Source: Chitinophagales bacterium (lineage in GTDB: Bacteria > Bacteroidota > Bacteroidia > Chitinophagales > Chitinophagaceae). Taken from it: a DNA stretch of 38,482 nucleotides. The stretch is from contig JAJPKJ010000072.1 of the NCBI GenBank assembly GCA_021323755.1, positions 1 to 38,482 on the forward strand, read 5' to 3'. Numbering within the stretch: position 1 is the first letter of the stretch; each line of letters opens with the position of its first letter. Shown here one piece after another: positions 15,268 through 22,571 of this stretch. The notes beneath the pieces are model-generated. The model worked only from the letters and a program-made list of their open reading frames with translations. It had not been told where the DNA came from and searched no databases. The position numbers were made by a program, and so were the translations under genes.

Positions 15268-15750
15268 ATGTTTGGAAGCTTAACCAATAAAGAAATTGAG
15301 GAATTGCTAAAAAGACAATTCCTTGGACGCATCGGTTGTCATACAGATGATCTGACATATGTAGTGCCTATCAGCTATGCTTATGACGGTGAAAATATCT
15401 ATTGCCATACGCACGAAGGGATGAAGACAAAAATGATGAGGAAAAACCCCAACCTGTGTTTTGAGGTAGATTCGCTGGAAAATATGGCAACATGGAAAAG
15501 TGTCATCGCCTGGGGAAAATTTGAGGAAGTGACAGAGGAAGCCGAACGCGCAAAGGCATTAAGAGTCTTATTAAGTCGGGTATATCCTTTTATTAGTTCT
15601 AAAAAGATGCACCTGGGAGAACAATGGCCATTTGTGCCGGATGATCTGAATTCTATTAAAGGAATTGTGTTTAAGATCAAGTTGACAGAAAAAACAGGAC
15701 GATACGAAGTGAACGATGAACCCTGGTACTATAATAATATTAAAGGATGA
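15268..15750 (+). CDS. Pyridoxamine 5'-phosphate oxidase-like flavin-binding protein
   Basis: A 160 aa protein of the PNPOx-like split-barrel family, the branch that includes nitroimidazole-resistance (NimA-like) proteins. Supporting segments are FLGRIGCHTDDLTYVVPISYAY at the N-terminus, HTHEGMKTKMMRKNPNLCFEVD in the barrel, WKSVIAWGKFEEV, and a C-terminal GIVFKIKLTEKTGRYE. Members bind FMN, F420 or haem; the cofactor cannot be read from sequence alone. The product is cytosolic. It starts an operon with the SulP transporter (23 bp gap) and has a tandem Crp/Fnr promoter, so it is probably a low-oxygen or redox-stress gene. Confidence 0.9.
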   Translation: MFGSLTNKEIEELLKRQFLGRIGCHTDDLTYVVPISYAYDGENIYCHTHEGMKTKMMRKNPNLCFEVDSLENMATWKSVIAWGKFEEVTEEAERAKALRVLLSRVYPFISSKKMHLGEQWPFVPDDLNSIKGIVFKIKLTEKTGRYEVNDEPWYYNNIKG

Positions 15751-15773
15751 TTCTTAAATAAGCTTATTCAAAT

Positions 15774-17333
15774 ATGATCCTATCAAAAAGAAAAGCACGA
15801 TATTTCTTTTTATCTTTTATTAAATATGATTTCAGAGCCAGTATCACGGTTTTCTTTGTTGCCTTGCCACTTTGCCTGGGCGTCGCCCTGGCTTCCAATG
15901 CCCCCGTTTATTCCGGACTAATCGCCGGTATTATCGGTGGACTCCTTGTTTCAATAATAAGCAAATCAGAATTGAGTGTTAGTGGACCGGCTGCAGGTCT
16001 TACGGCAATATGCGCGGCTGCCATTGCGCATCTTGGTTCCCTGGAAGTATTTTTTTTATCCGTATCCGTCGCTGGTCTGCTGCAAATAATTTTAGGCGCT
16101 TTTCGCCTCGGCAGCTTCACGCATTTCATACCATCATCTGTTATTAAAGGGATGCTCGTGGCAATTGGTATAATCCTGATCTCAAAACAGATTCCGCCCT
16201 TAATTGGCTACGATAAGCCTGAGTTCTGGTCAAATGAATTATTCAACATCATTACCTTAAATCATGTCTTCAGCAATGTGCACAGCTTATCTGATCACCT
16301 CAGCTATGGTACTATAATTATCGCTTTGCTTTCTGTTTTTGTTTTAATGTTATGGAAAAGATTTTTTGCCCTCAAATTTAATTTTCTTCCTACATCCTTT
16401 ATTGTAGTGTTGTTTGGAGCCGCCCTCGCTATATTGTTCAATGCTTATTTTCCGGTTCTTGCTTTAAGACCCACACAATTTGTGAATATTCCGGCGCATG
16501 TTTTTTCACAGTTGAAATCCCCTGATTTTAAATCGCTGTTCAGCACCACTGAAATATGGAGAAATGGAGTTGTTATTTGCTTTGTAGCAACACTCGAAAC
16601 ATTATTAAGTATTACTGCCATTGACAAGCTCGATCCATATAATCGCATATCGCCACAAAACCGTGAGCTGGTTGCCCAGGGGACTGGAAATTTCTTGAGC
16701 GGCTTATTAGGTGGGCTTCCGATCACTGCAGTTATTGTTCGGAGCTCTGCCAATGCGGAGGCAGGAGCAAAAACAAAACTTTCAACTTTTACTCACGGGC
16801 TTTGGCTTTTGCTTTCTATTCTGTTTGCTGTTCCCTTAATCAACCATATTCCCTATTGCGTTCTTGCTGTTGTCCTTATCCGTACAGGTTATAATCTTGC
16901 GAAACCAAAAATGATCTTTGCCGTGTACAAACAAGGCAGAGAGCAATTTCTTCCCTTTATTGTAACGGTTGTAGCTATTTTGTTTACAGACCTGCTTATT
17001 GGTGTGCTCATTGGCATTGGATATGCTATCTATTTTTTGATAAAACATACCTACCGCGCAGGTTTTACCATCAAGGAAAAAGAGATCAGAGAAGTAAAAT
17101 ATGTTTGGATTGAACTTGCACTCAACGTAAGTTTTTTGAACAAGAAACGATTTATTGAAATGCTTGACAATCTACCCGAATATTCTGTTGTTGAGATCAA
17201 TGGCGCAGATAGTGTTTACATTGACCGGGATATCCTGGAAATATTTCACGATTATAAATCAAAAGCAAAACGAAAACACATTCAACTGATACTAAAAGAT
17301 ATTCCGGATGTAGAAACCATTGAACTGCATTAA
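15774..17333 (+). CDS. SulP-family inorganic anion transporter with STAS domain
   Basis: A 519 aa membrane protein. Family features include the N-terminal DFRASITVFFVALPLCLGVALA, the SVSGPAAGLTAI loop, and the domain-8 region ETLLSITAIDKLDP ... GGLPITAVIVRSSANAEAGA. About 12-14 helices end near residue 425 and a cytosolic STAS domain follows (about 440-515). Substrates in the family include sulfate, bicarbonate, chloride and other anions; no fused carbonic anhydrase is seen, so the substrate is open. It is the second gene of the operon begun at 15268 and therefore probably shares its Crp/Fnr-type control. Confidence 0.93.
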   Translation: MILSKRKARYFFLSFIKYDFRASITVFFVALPLCLGVALASNAPVYSGLIAGIIGGLLVSIISKSELSVSGPAAGLTAICAAAIAHLGSLEVFFLSVSVAGLLQIILGAFRLGSFTHFIPSSVIKGMLVAIGIILISKQIPPLIGYDKPEFWSNELFNIITLNHVFSNVHSLSDHLSYGTIIIALLSVFVLMLWKRFFALKFNFLPTSFIVVLFGAALAILFNAYFPVLALRPTQFVNIPAHVFSQLKSPDFKSLFSTTEIWRNGVVICFVATLETLLSITAIDKLDPYNRISPQNRELVAQGTGNFLSGLLGGLPITAVIVRSSANAEAGAKTKLSTFTHGLWLLLSILFAVPLINHIPYCVLAVVLIRTGYNLAKPKMIFAVYKQGREQFLPFIVTVVAILFTDLLIGVLIGIGYAIYFLIKHTYRAGFTIKEKEIREVKYVWIELALNVSFLNKKRFIEMLDNLPEYSVVEINGADSVYIDRDILEIFHDYKSKAKRKHIQLILKDIPDVETIELH

Positions 17334-17393
17334 TCAACCCCGCAGATGAAATTTCAAAATCTAAAATGGCTGCTTTTGTTTTAATTAATGGCG

Positions 17394-17427
17394 TGATATT
17401 AATCATACCTTACAGTAATCTCTGTCA
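17394..17427 (+). promoter_or_regulatory. Tandem Crp/Fnr-type boxes, alcohol dehydrogenase promoter
   Basis: The distal box 17394-17405 (TGATATTAATCA) is perfect. The proximal box 17416-17427 (TAATCTCTGTCA) has one mismatch. The spacing is exactly 22 bp and the proximal centre lies 54.5 bp before the ATG. Confidence 0.6.
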
Positions 17428-17450
17428 ATGAAAATGATTTCACAAGCAGA

Positions 17451-17458
17451 TATTTTGC
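17451..17458 (+). promoter_or_regulatory. -7-like element of the alcohol dehydrogenase promoter
   Basis: TATTTTGC, a partial match to TAnnTTTG, at exactly 33 bp from the proximal box centre. Predicted TSS about 17463, leader of 13 nt. Confidence 0.4.
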
Positions 17459-17475
17459 GCTCAAATTAAAACAAT

Positions 17476-18516
17476 ATGAAAGCATTAGTATATCACGGTC
17501 CGGGCAAGAAATCATGGGAAGAGAAACCGAAACCGACCATTCAGCAACCGACAGATGCATTGGTCCGCATTACCAAGACCACTATTTGCGGGACCGACCT
17601 GCATATTCTAAAAGGAGATGTGCCAGAAGTAATCGATGGGAGAATTCTTGGACATGAGGGAGTTGGCGTGATCGAAGAAACGGGAAACGCGGTGACCAGT
17701 TTTAAGAAAGGTGACCGGGTGATCATTTCCTGTATCACTTCTTGTGGCAAGTGTGATTACTGCAAGAAAGGGATGTACTCTCATTGTGAAAATGGCGGAT
17801 GGATATTAGGTCATTTGATCGATGGAACACAGGCAGAATATGTCAGGATTCCTCATGCAGATAATAGTTTGTATCACATTCCCCCAGGAAGTGATGAAGA
17901 GGCACTCGTAATGCTGAGCGATATTTTGCCTACGGGTTTTGAATGCGGAGTGCTTAACGGGAAAGTTCAACCGGGGAACACAGTTGCCATCGTTGGTTCC
18001 GGACCCATAGGGTTGGCATCCTTACTGACAGCACAATTTTATGCACCTGCTGAGATAATCATGATCGATCCGGATGATAATCGCCTGGAAGTTGCAAAAA
18101 AATTTGGCGCAACACAAACCATTAATAACAGTAAACAAAATGCAATAGAAAAAGTGAAACAACTCACCAGTGGGAAAGGGGTGGACACCGCCATTGAAGC
18201 GGTGGGGATTCCTGCAACATTTGAATTGTGTGAATTCATTGTTGCACCAGGCGGAGTTATTGCCAATATTGGTGTGCATGGAAAAAGCGCTGTACTTCAT
18301 TTGGAAACACTCTGGGCCCAAAATATTACCATCACTACAAGATTGGTCGACACCGTTACGACCCCGATGTTGCTCAAAACAATTCAATCCAAGAAATTGG
18401 ATTCAAAAAAACTCATTACACATAATTTCAAATTATCAGACATCATCAATGCGTATGAAACTTTCGGTAATGCTGCAAGAGAAAGAGCGTTGAAAGTTAT
18501 CCTGACCAATGAATAG
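17476..18516 (+). CDS. Zinc-dependent alcohol dehydrogenase (MDR superfamily)
   Basis: A 346 aa NAD(P)-dependent medium-chain dehydrogenase. Catalytic zinc ligands are C38 (TICGTD) and H60-E61 (GHEGVG). The structural zinc loop has four cysteines (CGKCDYCKKGMYSHC). The Rossmann motif is VGSGPIG, with an acidic end to beta-2 (MIDPDDNRL) that favours NAD over NADP. The closest overall type is the Tdh/ADH-like group (COG1063) acting on short alcohols or aldehydes; the substrate is not determined. A CoA-transferase gene follows 91 bp downstream, and the promoter carries tandem Crp/Fnr boxes. A fermentative role, recycling NADH when oxygen is limiting, is a reasonable inference. Confidence 0.93.
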   Translation: MKALVYHGPGKKSWEEKPKPTIQQPTDALVRITKTTICGTDLHILKGDVPEVIDGRILGHEGVGVIEETGNAVTSFKKGDRVIISCITSCGKCDYCKKGMYSHCENGGWILGHLIDGTQAEYVRIPHADNSLYHIPPGSDEEALVMLSDILPTGFECGVLNGKVQPGNTVAIVGSGPIGLASLLTAQFYAPAEIIMIDPDDNRLEVAKKFGATQTINNSKQNAIEKVKQLTSGKGVDTAIEAVGIPATFELCEFIVAPGGVIANIGVHGKSAVLHLETLWAQNITITTRLVDTVTTPMLLKTIQSKKLDSKKLITHNFKLSDIINAYETFGNAARERALKVILTNE

Positions 18517-18607
18517 AATTGATAGAAGAGAAATTTAATTTAGCATTTGCTGAAAAGAATCTCCATTAGATTGCGTGACTCTTTTCCCCTTTCATAAAAA
18601 GAAAACT

Positions 18608-19888
18608 ATGTATTCAACTATTGGCGATGCAGTAGGCATCATCGGATCAAATAGCAATATTTTTATACAAACCGCTGCTGCAGCACCACAGCGCCTCATT
18701 AATGCAATGACCAAAAGGGCCCGTGAATTGAATAATGTTACCATCTATGAGATGCATACAGAAGGCGATGCGCCTTATGCTGCCCGGGAATTTGAAGGTA
18801 TATTTAATGTCAATTGTTTTTTTATAGGCGCCAATCTCCGTAATGCAGTGCAAGAAGGAAGAGCACAATACATTCCTGTTTTTCTAAGTGAGATACCTTC
18901 GCTGTTCAGAAAAAAAGTTATTGAGATTGATTACGCGCTGATACATGTTTCCCCTCCGGATGCACATGGATATTGTTCACTTGGGGTATCTGTTGATATA
19001 GCGCCTGCTGTTTTGGAAACAGCAAAGCACATTATTGCACAAGTCAACCCCAATATGCCCAGAACCCATGGAAACGGATTTATTCATGTAAGTAAGATAG
19101 ATAGACTGGTAGAAGTGAATGATCCGATTCCCCAAGTGGAAATCGGGTCAGCCGATGAAGTTACCATCAAGATCGCAGAATATGTTGCCTCACTGATTGA
19201 GGATGGAGCAACGCTTCAAATGGGAATCGGCAATATTCCAAATGCAGTGCTAAGCATGCTTGGAGGACACAGAAAATTAGGGGTCCATACAGAGATGTTT
19301 TCCGACGGCGTGATCAATCTGATAGAACGCGGCGTGATTACCGGTGAATTGAAAAAGAAACATCCTCATAAAATTGTTTCCAGCTTCATGCTTGGCACAA
19401 AACGATTGTATGATTTTGTAAATGATAATCCGTTGATCGAAATGCTTGATATCGGGTATGTGAATGATACCCATGTGATCAGGCAAAATCCAAAAGTGAC
19501 CGCGATCAATAGCGCTATTGAAGTGGATATAACAGGTCAGATATGCGCAGATTCGATTGGTAATAAAATGTATTCAGGAGTCGGCGGCCAAATGGATTTC
19601 ATGCGCGGCGCTTCATTATCAGAAGGTGGCAAACCAATCATTGCGATGCCTTCAATAACTGCAAAAGGATTAAGCAAAATCGTGAGTTTTTTAAAGCCCG
19701 GCGCCGGCGTCACTACAACAAGAGCTCATGTTCATTATATCGTAACGGAATATGGTATCGCTTATTTATATGGAAAGAATTTGAAAGAACGTGCAGAATC
19801 GCTAATTAAAATAGCTCACCCCATTCACAGGGAAAAATTGGAAGAAGACGCATTTTCTCTTTTCAAAAAGAATGCTCCATTGATCTGA
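18608..19888 (+). CDS. Acetyl-CoA hydrolase / CoA-transferase (Cat1/Cat2 type)
   Basis: A 426 aa enzyme moving CoA between acyl-CoA and acetate or hydrolysing acetyl-CoA. Family motifs are SPPDAHGYCSLG, GATLQMGIGNIPNAV, the catalytic glutamate E229 in GVHTEMFSDGV, and GGQMDFMRGA plus VTEYGIAYL near the C-terminus. Length and motif set most resemble 4-hydroxybutyrate/acetate CoA-transferases, but the acyl substrate cannot be fixed from sequence. The reading frame also offers a GTG at 18575; ATG 18608 is chosen because MYSTIGDAV begins the family domain. It follows the alcohol dehydrogenase on the same strand. A weak box-like sequence (18551, one mismatch) has no matching -7, so it probably shares the upstream promoter. 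Confidence 0.9.
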   Translation: MYSTIGDAVGIIGSNSNIFIQTAAAAPQRLINAMTKRARELNNVTIYEMHTEGDAPYAAREFEGIFNVNCFFIGANLRNAVQEGRAQYIPVFLSEIPSLFRKKVIEIDYALIHVSPPDAHGYCSLGVSVDIAPAVLETAKHIIAQVNPNMPRTHGNGFIHVSKIDRLVEVNDPIPQVEIGSADEVTIKIAEYVASLIEDGATLQMGIGNIPNAVLSMLGGHRKLGVHTEMFSDGVINLIERGVITGELKKKHPHKIVSSFMLGTKRLYDFVNDNPLIEMLDIGYVNDTHVIRQNPKVTAINSAIEVDITGQICADSIGNKMYSGVGGQMDFMRGASLSEGGKPIIAMPSITAKGLSKIVSFLKPGAGVTTTRAHVHYIVTEYGIAYLYGKNLKERAESLIKIAHPIHREKLEEDAFSLFKKNAPLI

Positions 19889-19984
19889 GGCAGAAATTCC
19901 ATCCGTATTTCATTGCTGAATTTATAACACCGCAAAGTAATTTTTCTGATCAATCGCTGATCAACCACCAGAATAGTTGAATTT

Positions 19985-20014
19985 AAAAAAGCCGGAAGTG
20001 ATATCACTCCCGGC
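19985..20014 (-). terminator. Intrinsic terminator after the 20036 gene
   Basis: The hairpin 19991-20014 (GCCGG...CCGGC with an AGTGAT/ATCACT inner stem) is followed on the minus strand by six T residues. It is 22 bp after the stop of the leftward gene at 20036. It could also stop rightward read-through only weakly, as no T-run follows on the plus strand. Confidence 0.8.
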
Positions 20015-20035
20015 AATTGAACAGCAATCGCTATT

Positions 20036-20389
20036 TTATTTGATAATAAAACTCGCAACAACAACTGCAATATTTGTTAAGACGCCCAGAAAGAAAAACG
20101 GGATAGTATATTTTGTAGATAATGCAGCAAGATTAGTAATAACCACCAGTGCCAGAGATGCCATAGCAACAATGATGAGACCAAATGCTCCGCCATTTAT
20201 TAAGATAGCAGCCATCGTTAATGGGAAAAAAACGGCAGTCATCGATGTTACAGTGGCTCCCACCCATCCGATATGATGTTCCGCATCTTCTTTGGCAGCC
20301 CATTGAAAAAAGCGGGAAATAGCTGATTTCCTTCTGGCAGCCATGTGATACACATAAGCTGATTCCGGATTCCGGGTTATATATTCCAT
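20036..20389 (-). CDS. Small three-helix membrane protein, unknown function
   Basis: A 117 aa protein with a basic cytosolic N-terminus (YHMAARRKSAISRFF) and three hydrophobic segments, about residues 42-63, 67-87 and 94-117. ATG 20389 is preferred over 20410 because the predicted TSS is near 20403. I do not recognise a named family. It is divergent from a usp pair and has its own -7 at 33 bp from a Crp/Fnr box, so it should belong to the same response. Confidence 0.75.
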   Translation of the reverse strand: MEYITRNPESAYVYHMAARRKSAISRFFQWAAKEDAEHHIGWVGATVTSMTAVFFPLTMAAILINGGAFGLIIVAMASLALVVITNLAALSTKYTIPFFFLGVLTNIAVVVASFIIK

Positions 20390-20407
20390 AAAATTTATTT
20401 TAGGATA

Positions 20408-20415
20408 CAAAGATT
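20408..20415 (-). promoter_or_regulatory. -7-like element of the 20036 gene
   Basis: AATCTTTG on the minus strand, one base from TAnnTTTG, exactly 33 bp from the centre of the box at 20439-20450. Predicted leader of 14 nt. Confidence 0.45.
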
Positions 20416-20438
20416 GTGTTCAGGCAAAAAAAATTCTA

Positions 20439-20494
20439 TGATGGCAGTCACCGCAATAAATGATAATAATCATCACTGAATCAAACGTTGATCA
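20439..20494. promoter_or_regulatory. Crp/Fnr-type box array between divergent membrane-protein and usp genes
   Basis: Full palindromes lie at 20439-20450 (TGATGGCAGTCA) and 20461-20472 (TGATAATAATCA), 22 bp apart. A third, half-conserved copy lies at 20483-20494 (AAACGTTGATCA), again at 22 bp. The left box serves the leftward gene and the right, degenerate one is positioned for the rightward usp; the central box could act as distal site for both. Confidence 0.65.
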
Positions 20495-20517
20495 TTGATA
20501 AAGCTGAATTCATGAAA

Positions 20518-20525
20518 TACATTTG
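20518..20525 (+). promoter_or_regulatory. -7 element of the usp pair promoter
   Basis: TACATTTG, an exact TAnnTTTG match, centred exactly 33 bp after the degenerate box at 20483-20494. Predicted leader about 10 nt. Confidence 0.6.
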
Positions 20526-20539
20526 GCTAAATTATTCTT

Positions 20540-21358
20540 ATGCGAAAAATATTATTGGCAATCGATGCCCAGCATCTCAGCAATAAAACAATAGATTTTG
20601 CATGCTATGTTGCCGCATTAACAAAATCAAAACTCACCGGAATATTTCTCGAAAACTTATTAATCGAAGAAATGAGTGAGTTGGCGCAGGCTTCATCCTA
20701 CAATAATGATGTCCCACTTTCATACGAAAGAAATAAAATAACAGATGAGAATATCCGGTCCTTTCGGGAAGCATGCGAAAAAAGGGGAGTGAATACAAAT
20801 ATCCACCGCAAAAGAGGAGCACCTGCTCAAGAAATGATTGAAGAAAGCAGGTTCGCAGACCTGATCATTACAAATGCAGAAACATCTTTCAAGAAAAAAA
20901 TGGAAAACACGCCTTCTGAATTTGTGAAAGAAATACTGGAAAAGGCAGAATGCCCGGTCATTATTGCTCCCGGAAGCTTTGACGGTATTGACGAAATCAT
21001 ATTCTCCTATAACAAGAGCCGATCCTCAGTTTTAGCGATCAAACAATTCGTTTATCTATTTCCTGAATTTCAAAATAAGAAAATAACCCTGCTTGAAGTA
21101 AATAAAGAAAATGAAATTGGTGTCAGAGCAAAACCAAGAATATCCGAATGGTTAAAAACCTATTATGACGAAGTTGATTTCAAATTGCTTACTGGAGATT
21201 GTGAAGAAGAGCTTTTCAAATATCTTTTAAACAAAAAAAACCTTTTCCTGGTAATGGGAGCTTATGGCAGAAATGCGTTTTCTTCCCTGATCAAACCGAG
21301 CCGGGCGAGTTTAATTGTAAAAACAACTGATTTCCCCATTTTTATTGCTCATCATTAA
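20540..21358 (+). CDS. Universal stress protein-like, two diverged Usp domains (first of a pair)
   Basis: A 272 aa cytosolic protein beginning MRKILLAIDAQ, with a first Usp-like fold (about 1-145, ending ILEKAECPVIIAP) and a second diverged half (about 148-272) ending in TDFPIFIAHH. The canonical ATP-binding GxxGxxxxS/T pattern is reduced to GAYGRNAFSSL in the second half. The second gene of the pair, 37 bp downstream, has the same layout and nearly the same C-terminus, so the two are paralogues by tandem duplication. The promoter has Crp/Fnr-type boxes and an exact -7 element. Confidence 0.85.
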   Translation: MRKILLAIDAQHLSNKTIDFACYVAALTKSKLTGIFLENLLIEEMSELAQASSYNNDVPLSYERNKITDENIRSFREACEKRGVNTNIHRKRGAPAQEMIEESRFADLIITNAETSFKKKMENTPSEFVKEILEKAECPVIIAPGSFDGIDEIIFSYNKSRSSVLAIKQFVYLFPEFQNKKITLLEVNKENEIGVRAKPRISEWLKTYYDEVDFKLLTGDCEEELFKYLLNKKNLFLVMGAYGRNAFSSLIKPSRASLIVKTTDFPIFIAHH

Positions 21359-21395
21359 ACACAGATTTCAATTTAGAATTAGCTAAAAAAAAATT

Positions 21396-22220
21396 ATGAA
21401 AAAGATACTTTTTGTCTGCGATGGCGACAACTTCTCAATCGGTGCATTTGCATTAATAAAATTACTCCAGGAAAAAGAGCCGATATCCGTTAAGGGAATC
21501 TTCTTTACCCCTGTTGATTTTCAGGAACTCATTCCAATAAGTTATATACCAACAGCCGAACCCTATGTTAAATTGAAGAGTAAAGAAAGAATGATCGTTA
21601 AAAAAAGTAAAGAAAGCTTTATTAAGAACTGCGACTCATTAAACATCAGTTTTGACATCCATGATGAGAATGAAGAATGGACTGTTGAGTCTTTTGCAAA
21701 GGAAACGCGATTTGCTGATTTAGCGATTATTAGCGAAGAACTTTTCTGCGCCGATCTATCCCAGCATCAACCGAATATTTTTATGCAGGAAGCTTTACGT
21801 CATGCAGAATGCGCGGTGATATTAGTGCCGGAAAATTTCAAATCAATTGATCGCATCGTGGTTGCATACGATGGTAAAAAAGAATCCATGTTTGCCTTAA
21901 GACAGTTTTCACACCTATTATCTCAATTTACGGATATTCCCAGTGAATTTGTTTTCTTAAAAAATGAGGAAAATGATGAAATACCTGATGCCGATCTTTT
22001 AAAAGAATATGCCCGGCTTCATTTTAATAGTATTAGCATTACAAAATTGCACATTGATCCAAAAAAATATTTTGCCTCCTGGACAAACGACAAGAAAAAC
22101 ATCTTGCTGGTTGCAGGATCATTTAGCCGTTCGGTTGTTTCAGAGCTTTTTAAATCTAGTTTTAGTGCAGAGATAATCCATGGTCACCAACTGCCTGTGT
22201 TCATTGCACATCATTCGTAA
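21396..22220 (+). CDS. Universal stress protein-like, second of a tandem pair
   Basis: A 274 aa paralogue of the preceding gene: MKKILFVCDG start, first half ending LRHAECAVILVPENF, second half with VAGSFSRSVVSELF in place of the nucleotide-loop sequence, ending LPVFIAHHS. Divergence from its neighbour is high apart from these anchors, so the duplication is not recent. The 37 bp gap holds no clear promoter, which indicates co-transcription with 20540. Confidence 0.82.
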   Translation: MKKILFVCDGDNFSIGAFALIKLLQEKEPISVKGIFFTPVDFQELIPISYIPTAEPYVKLKSKERMIVKKSKESFIKNCDSLNISFDIHDENEEWTVESFAKETRFADLAIISEELFCADLSQHQPNIFMQEALRHAECAVILVPENFKSIDRIVVAYDGKKESMFALRQFSHLLSQFTDIPSEFVFLKNEENDEIPDADLLKEYARLHFNSISITKLHIDPKKYFASWTNDKKNILLVAGSFSRSVVSELFKSSFSAEIIHGHQLPVFIAHHS

Positions 22221-22284
22221 TTGCAGCATAAGCGATAAATGAGCAAATCAACGCGTAACAAGATGGTAAAGCCAAAAGTGTGAA

Positions 22285-22343
22285 TTATGTAAGAAAACAG
22301 TTTAATTGTGTAATGGTTAATCCGGGGTTCTCATTTATTTTTA
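22285..22343 (+). promoter_or_regulatory. Direct-repeat promoter upstream of the desaturase
   Basis: TTATGTAA (22285-22292) is repeated as TTGTGTAA (22306-22313), start-to-start 21 bp, and a -7-like TATTTTTA (22336-22343) follows 51 bp after the first repeat. The same layout occurs at 33634 and 36022. Direct repeats two helical turns apart resemble LytTR-type response-regulator sites; no such regulator is in the window. Confidence 0.5.
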
Positions 22344-22374
22344 TGAATCGGGTCAACTCATGTCCCAGAATTCC

Positions 22375-22474
22375 TGAACAGGCGAAGCGGTTCACAAAAC
22401 CAAGCTTCAAATTACAGATCTTAAACATAATACCAGGGGGCTGGTTGACGACCAGGTTTGTCGGCTCCTGTTCA
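22375..22474 (+). ncRNA. Candidate structured 5' leader of the desaturase mRNA
   Basis: In the 351 bp gap before the desaturase the RNA can form a three-way junction. P1 pairs TGAACAGG (22375-22382) with CCTGTTCA (22467-22474). P2 is a 9 bp stem with a two-base bulge (22384-22392 with 22398-22408). P3 pairs CTGGT (22441-22445) with ACCAG (22451-22455). CTGG of P3 can instead pair with CCAG at 22433-22436, giving mutually exclusive hairpins. This resembles a switch but matches no riboswitch class I know. The rest of the gap shows no gene. Confidence 0.4.
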
Positions 22475-22571
22475 AAAGGTTTTCTTATGTTTATTTTTAT
22501 CCAAATCACAGGTTCTCTTATTTTTAAGCGAACTTGTGTATTCGTAAAAATCCTAAATGTTATAAATAAGA

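Noticed and set aside
18551-18562. TGAAAAGAATCT as a Crp/Fnr box for the CoA-transferase
   Set aside because: It has a mismatch, no partner 22 bp away and no -7-like sequence at 33 bp.
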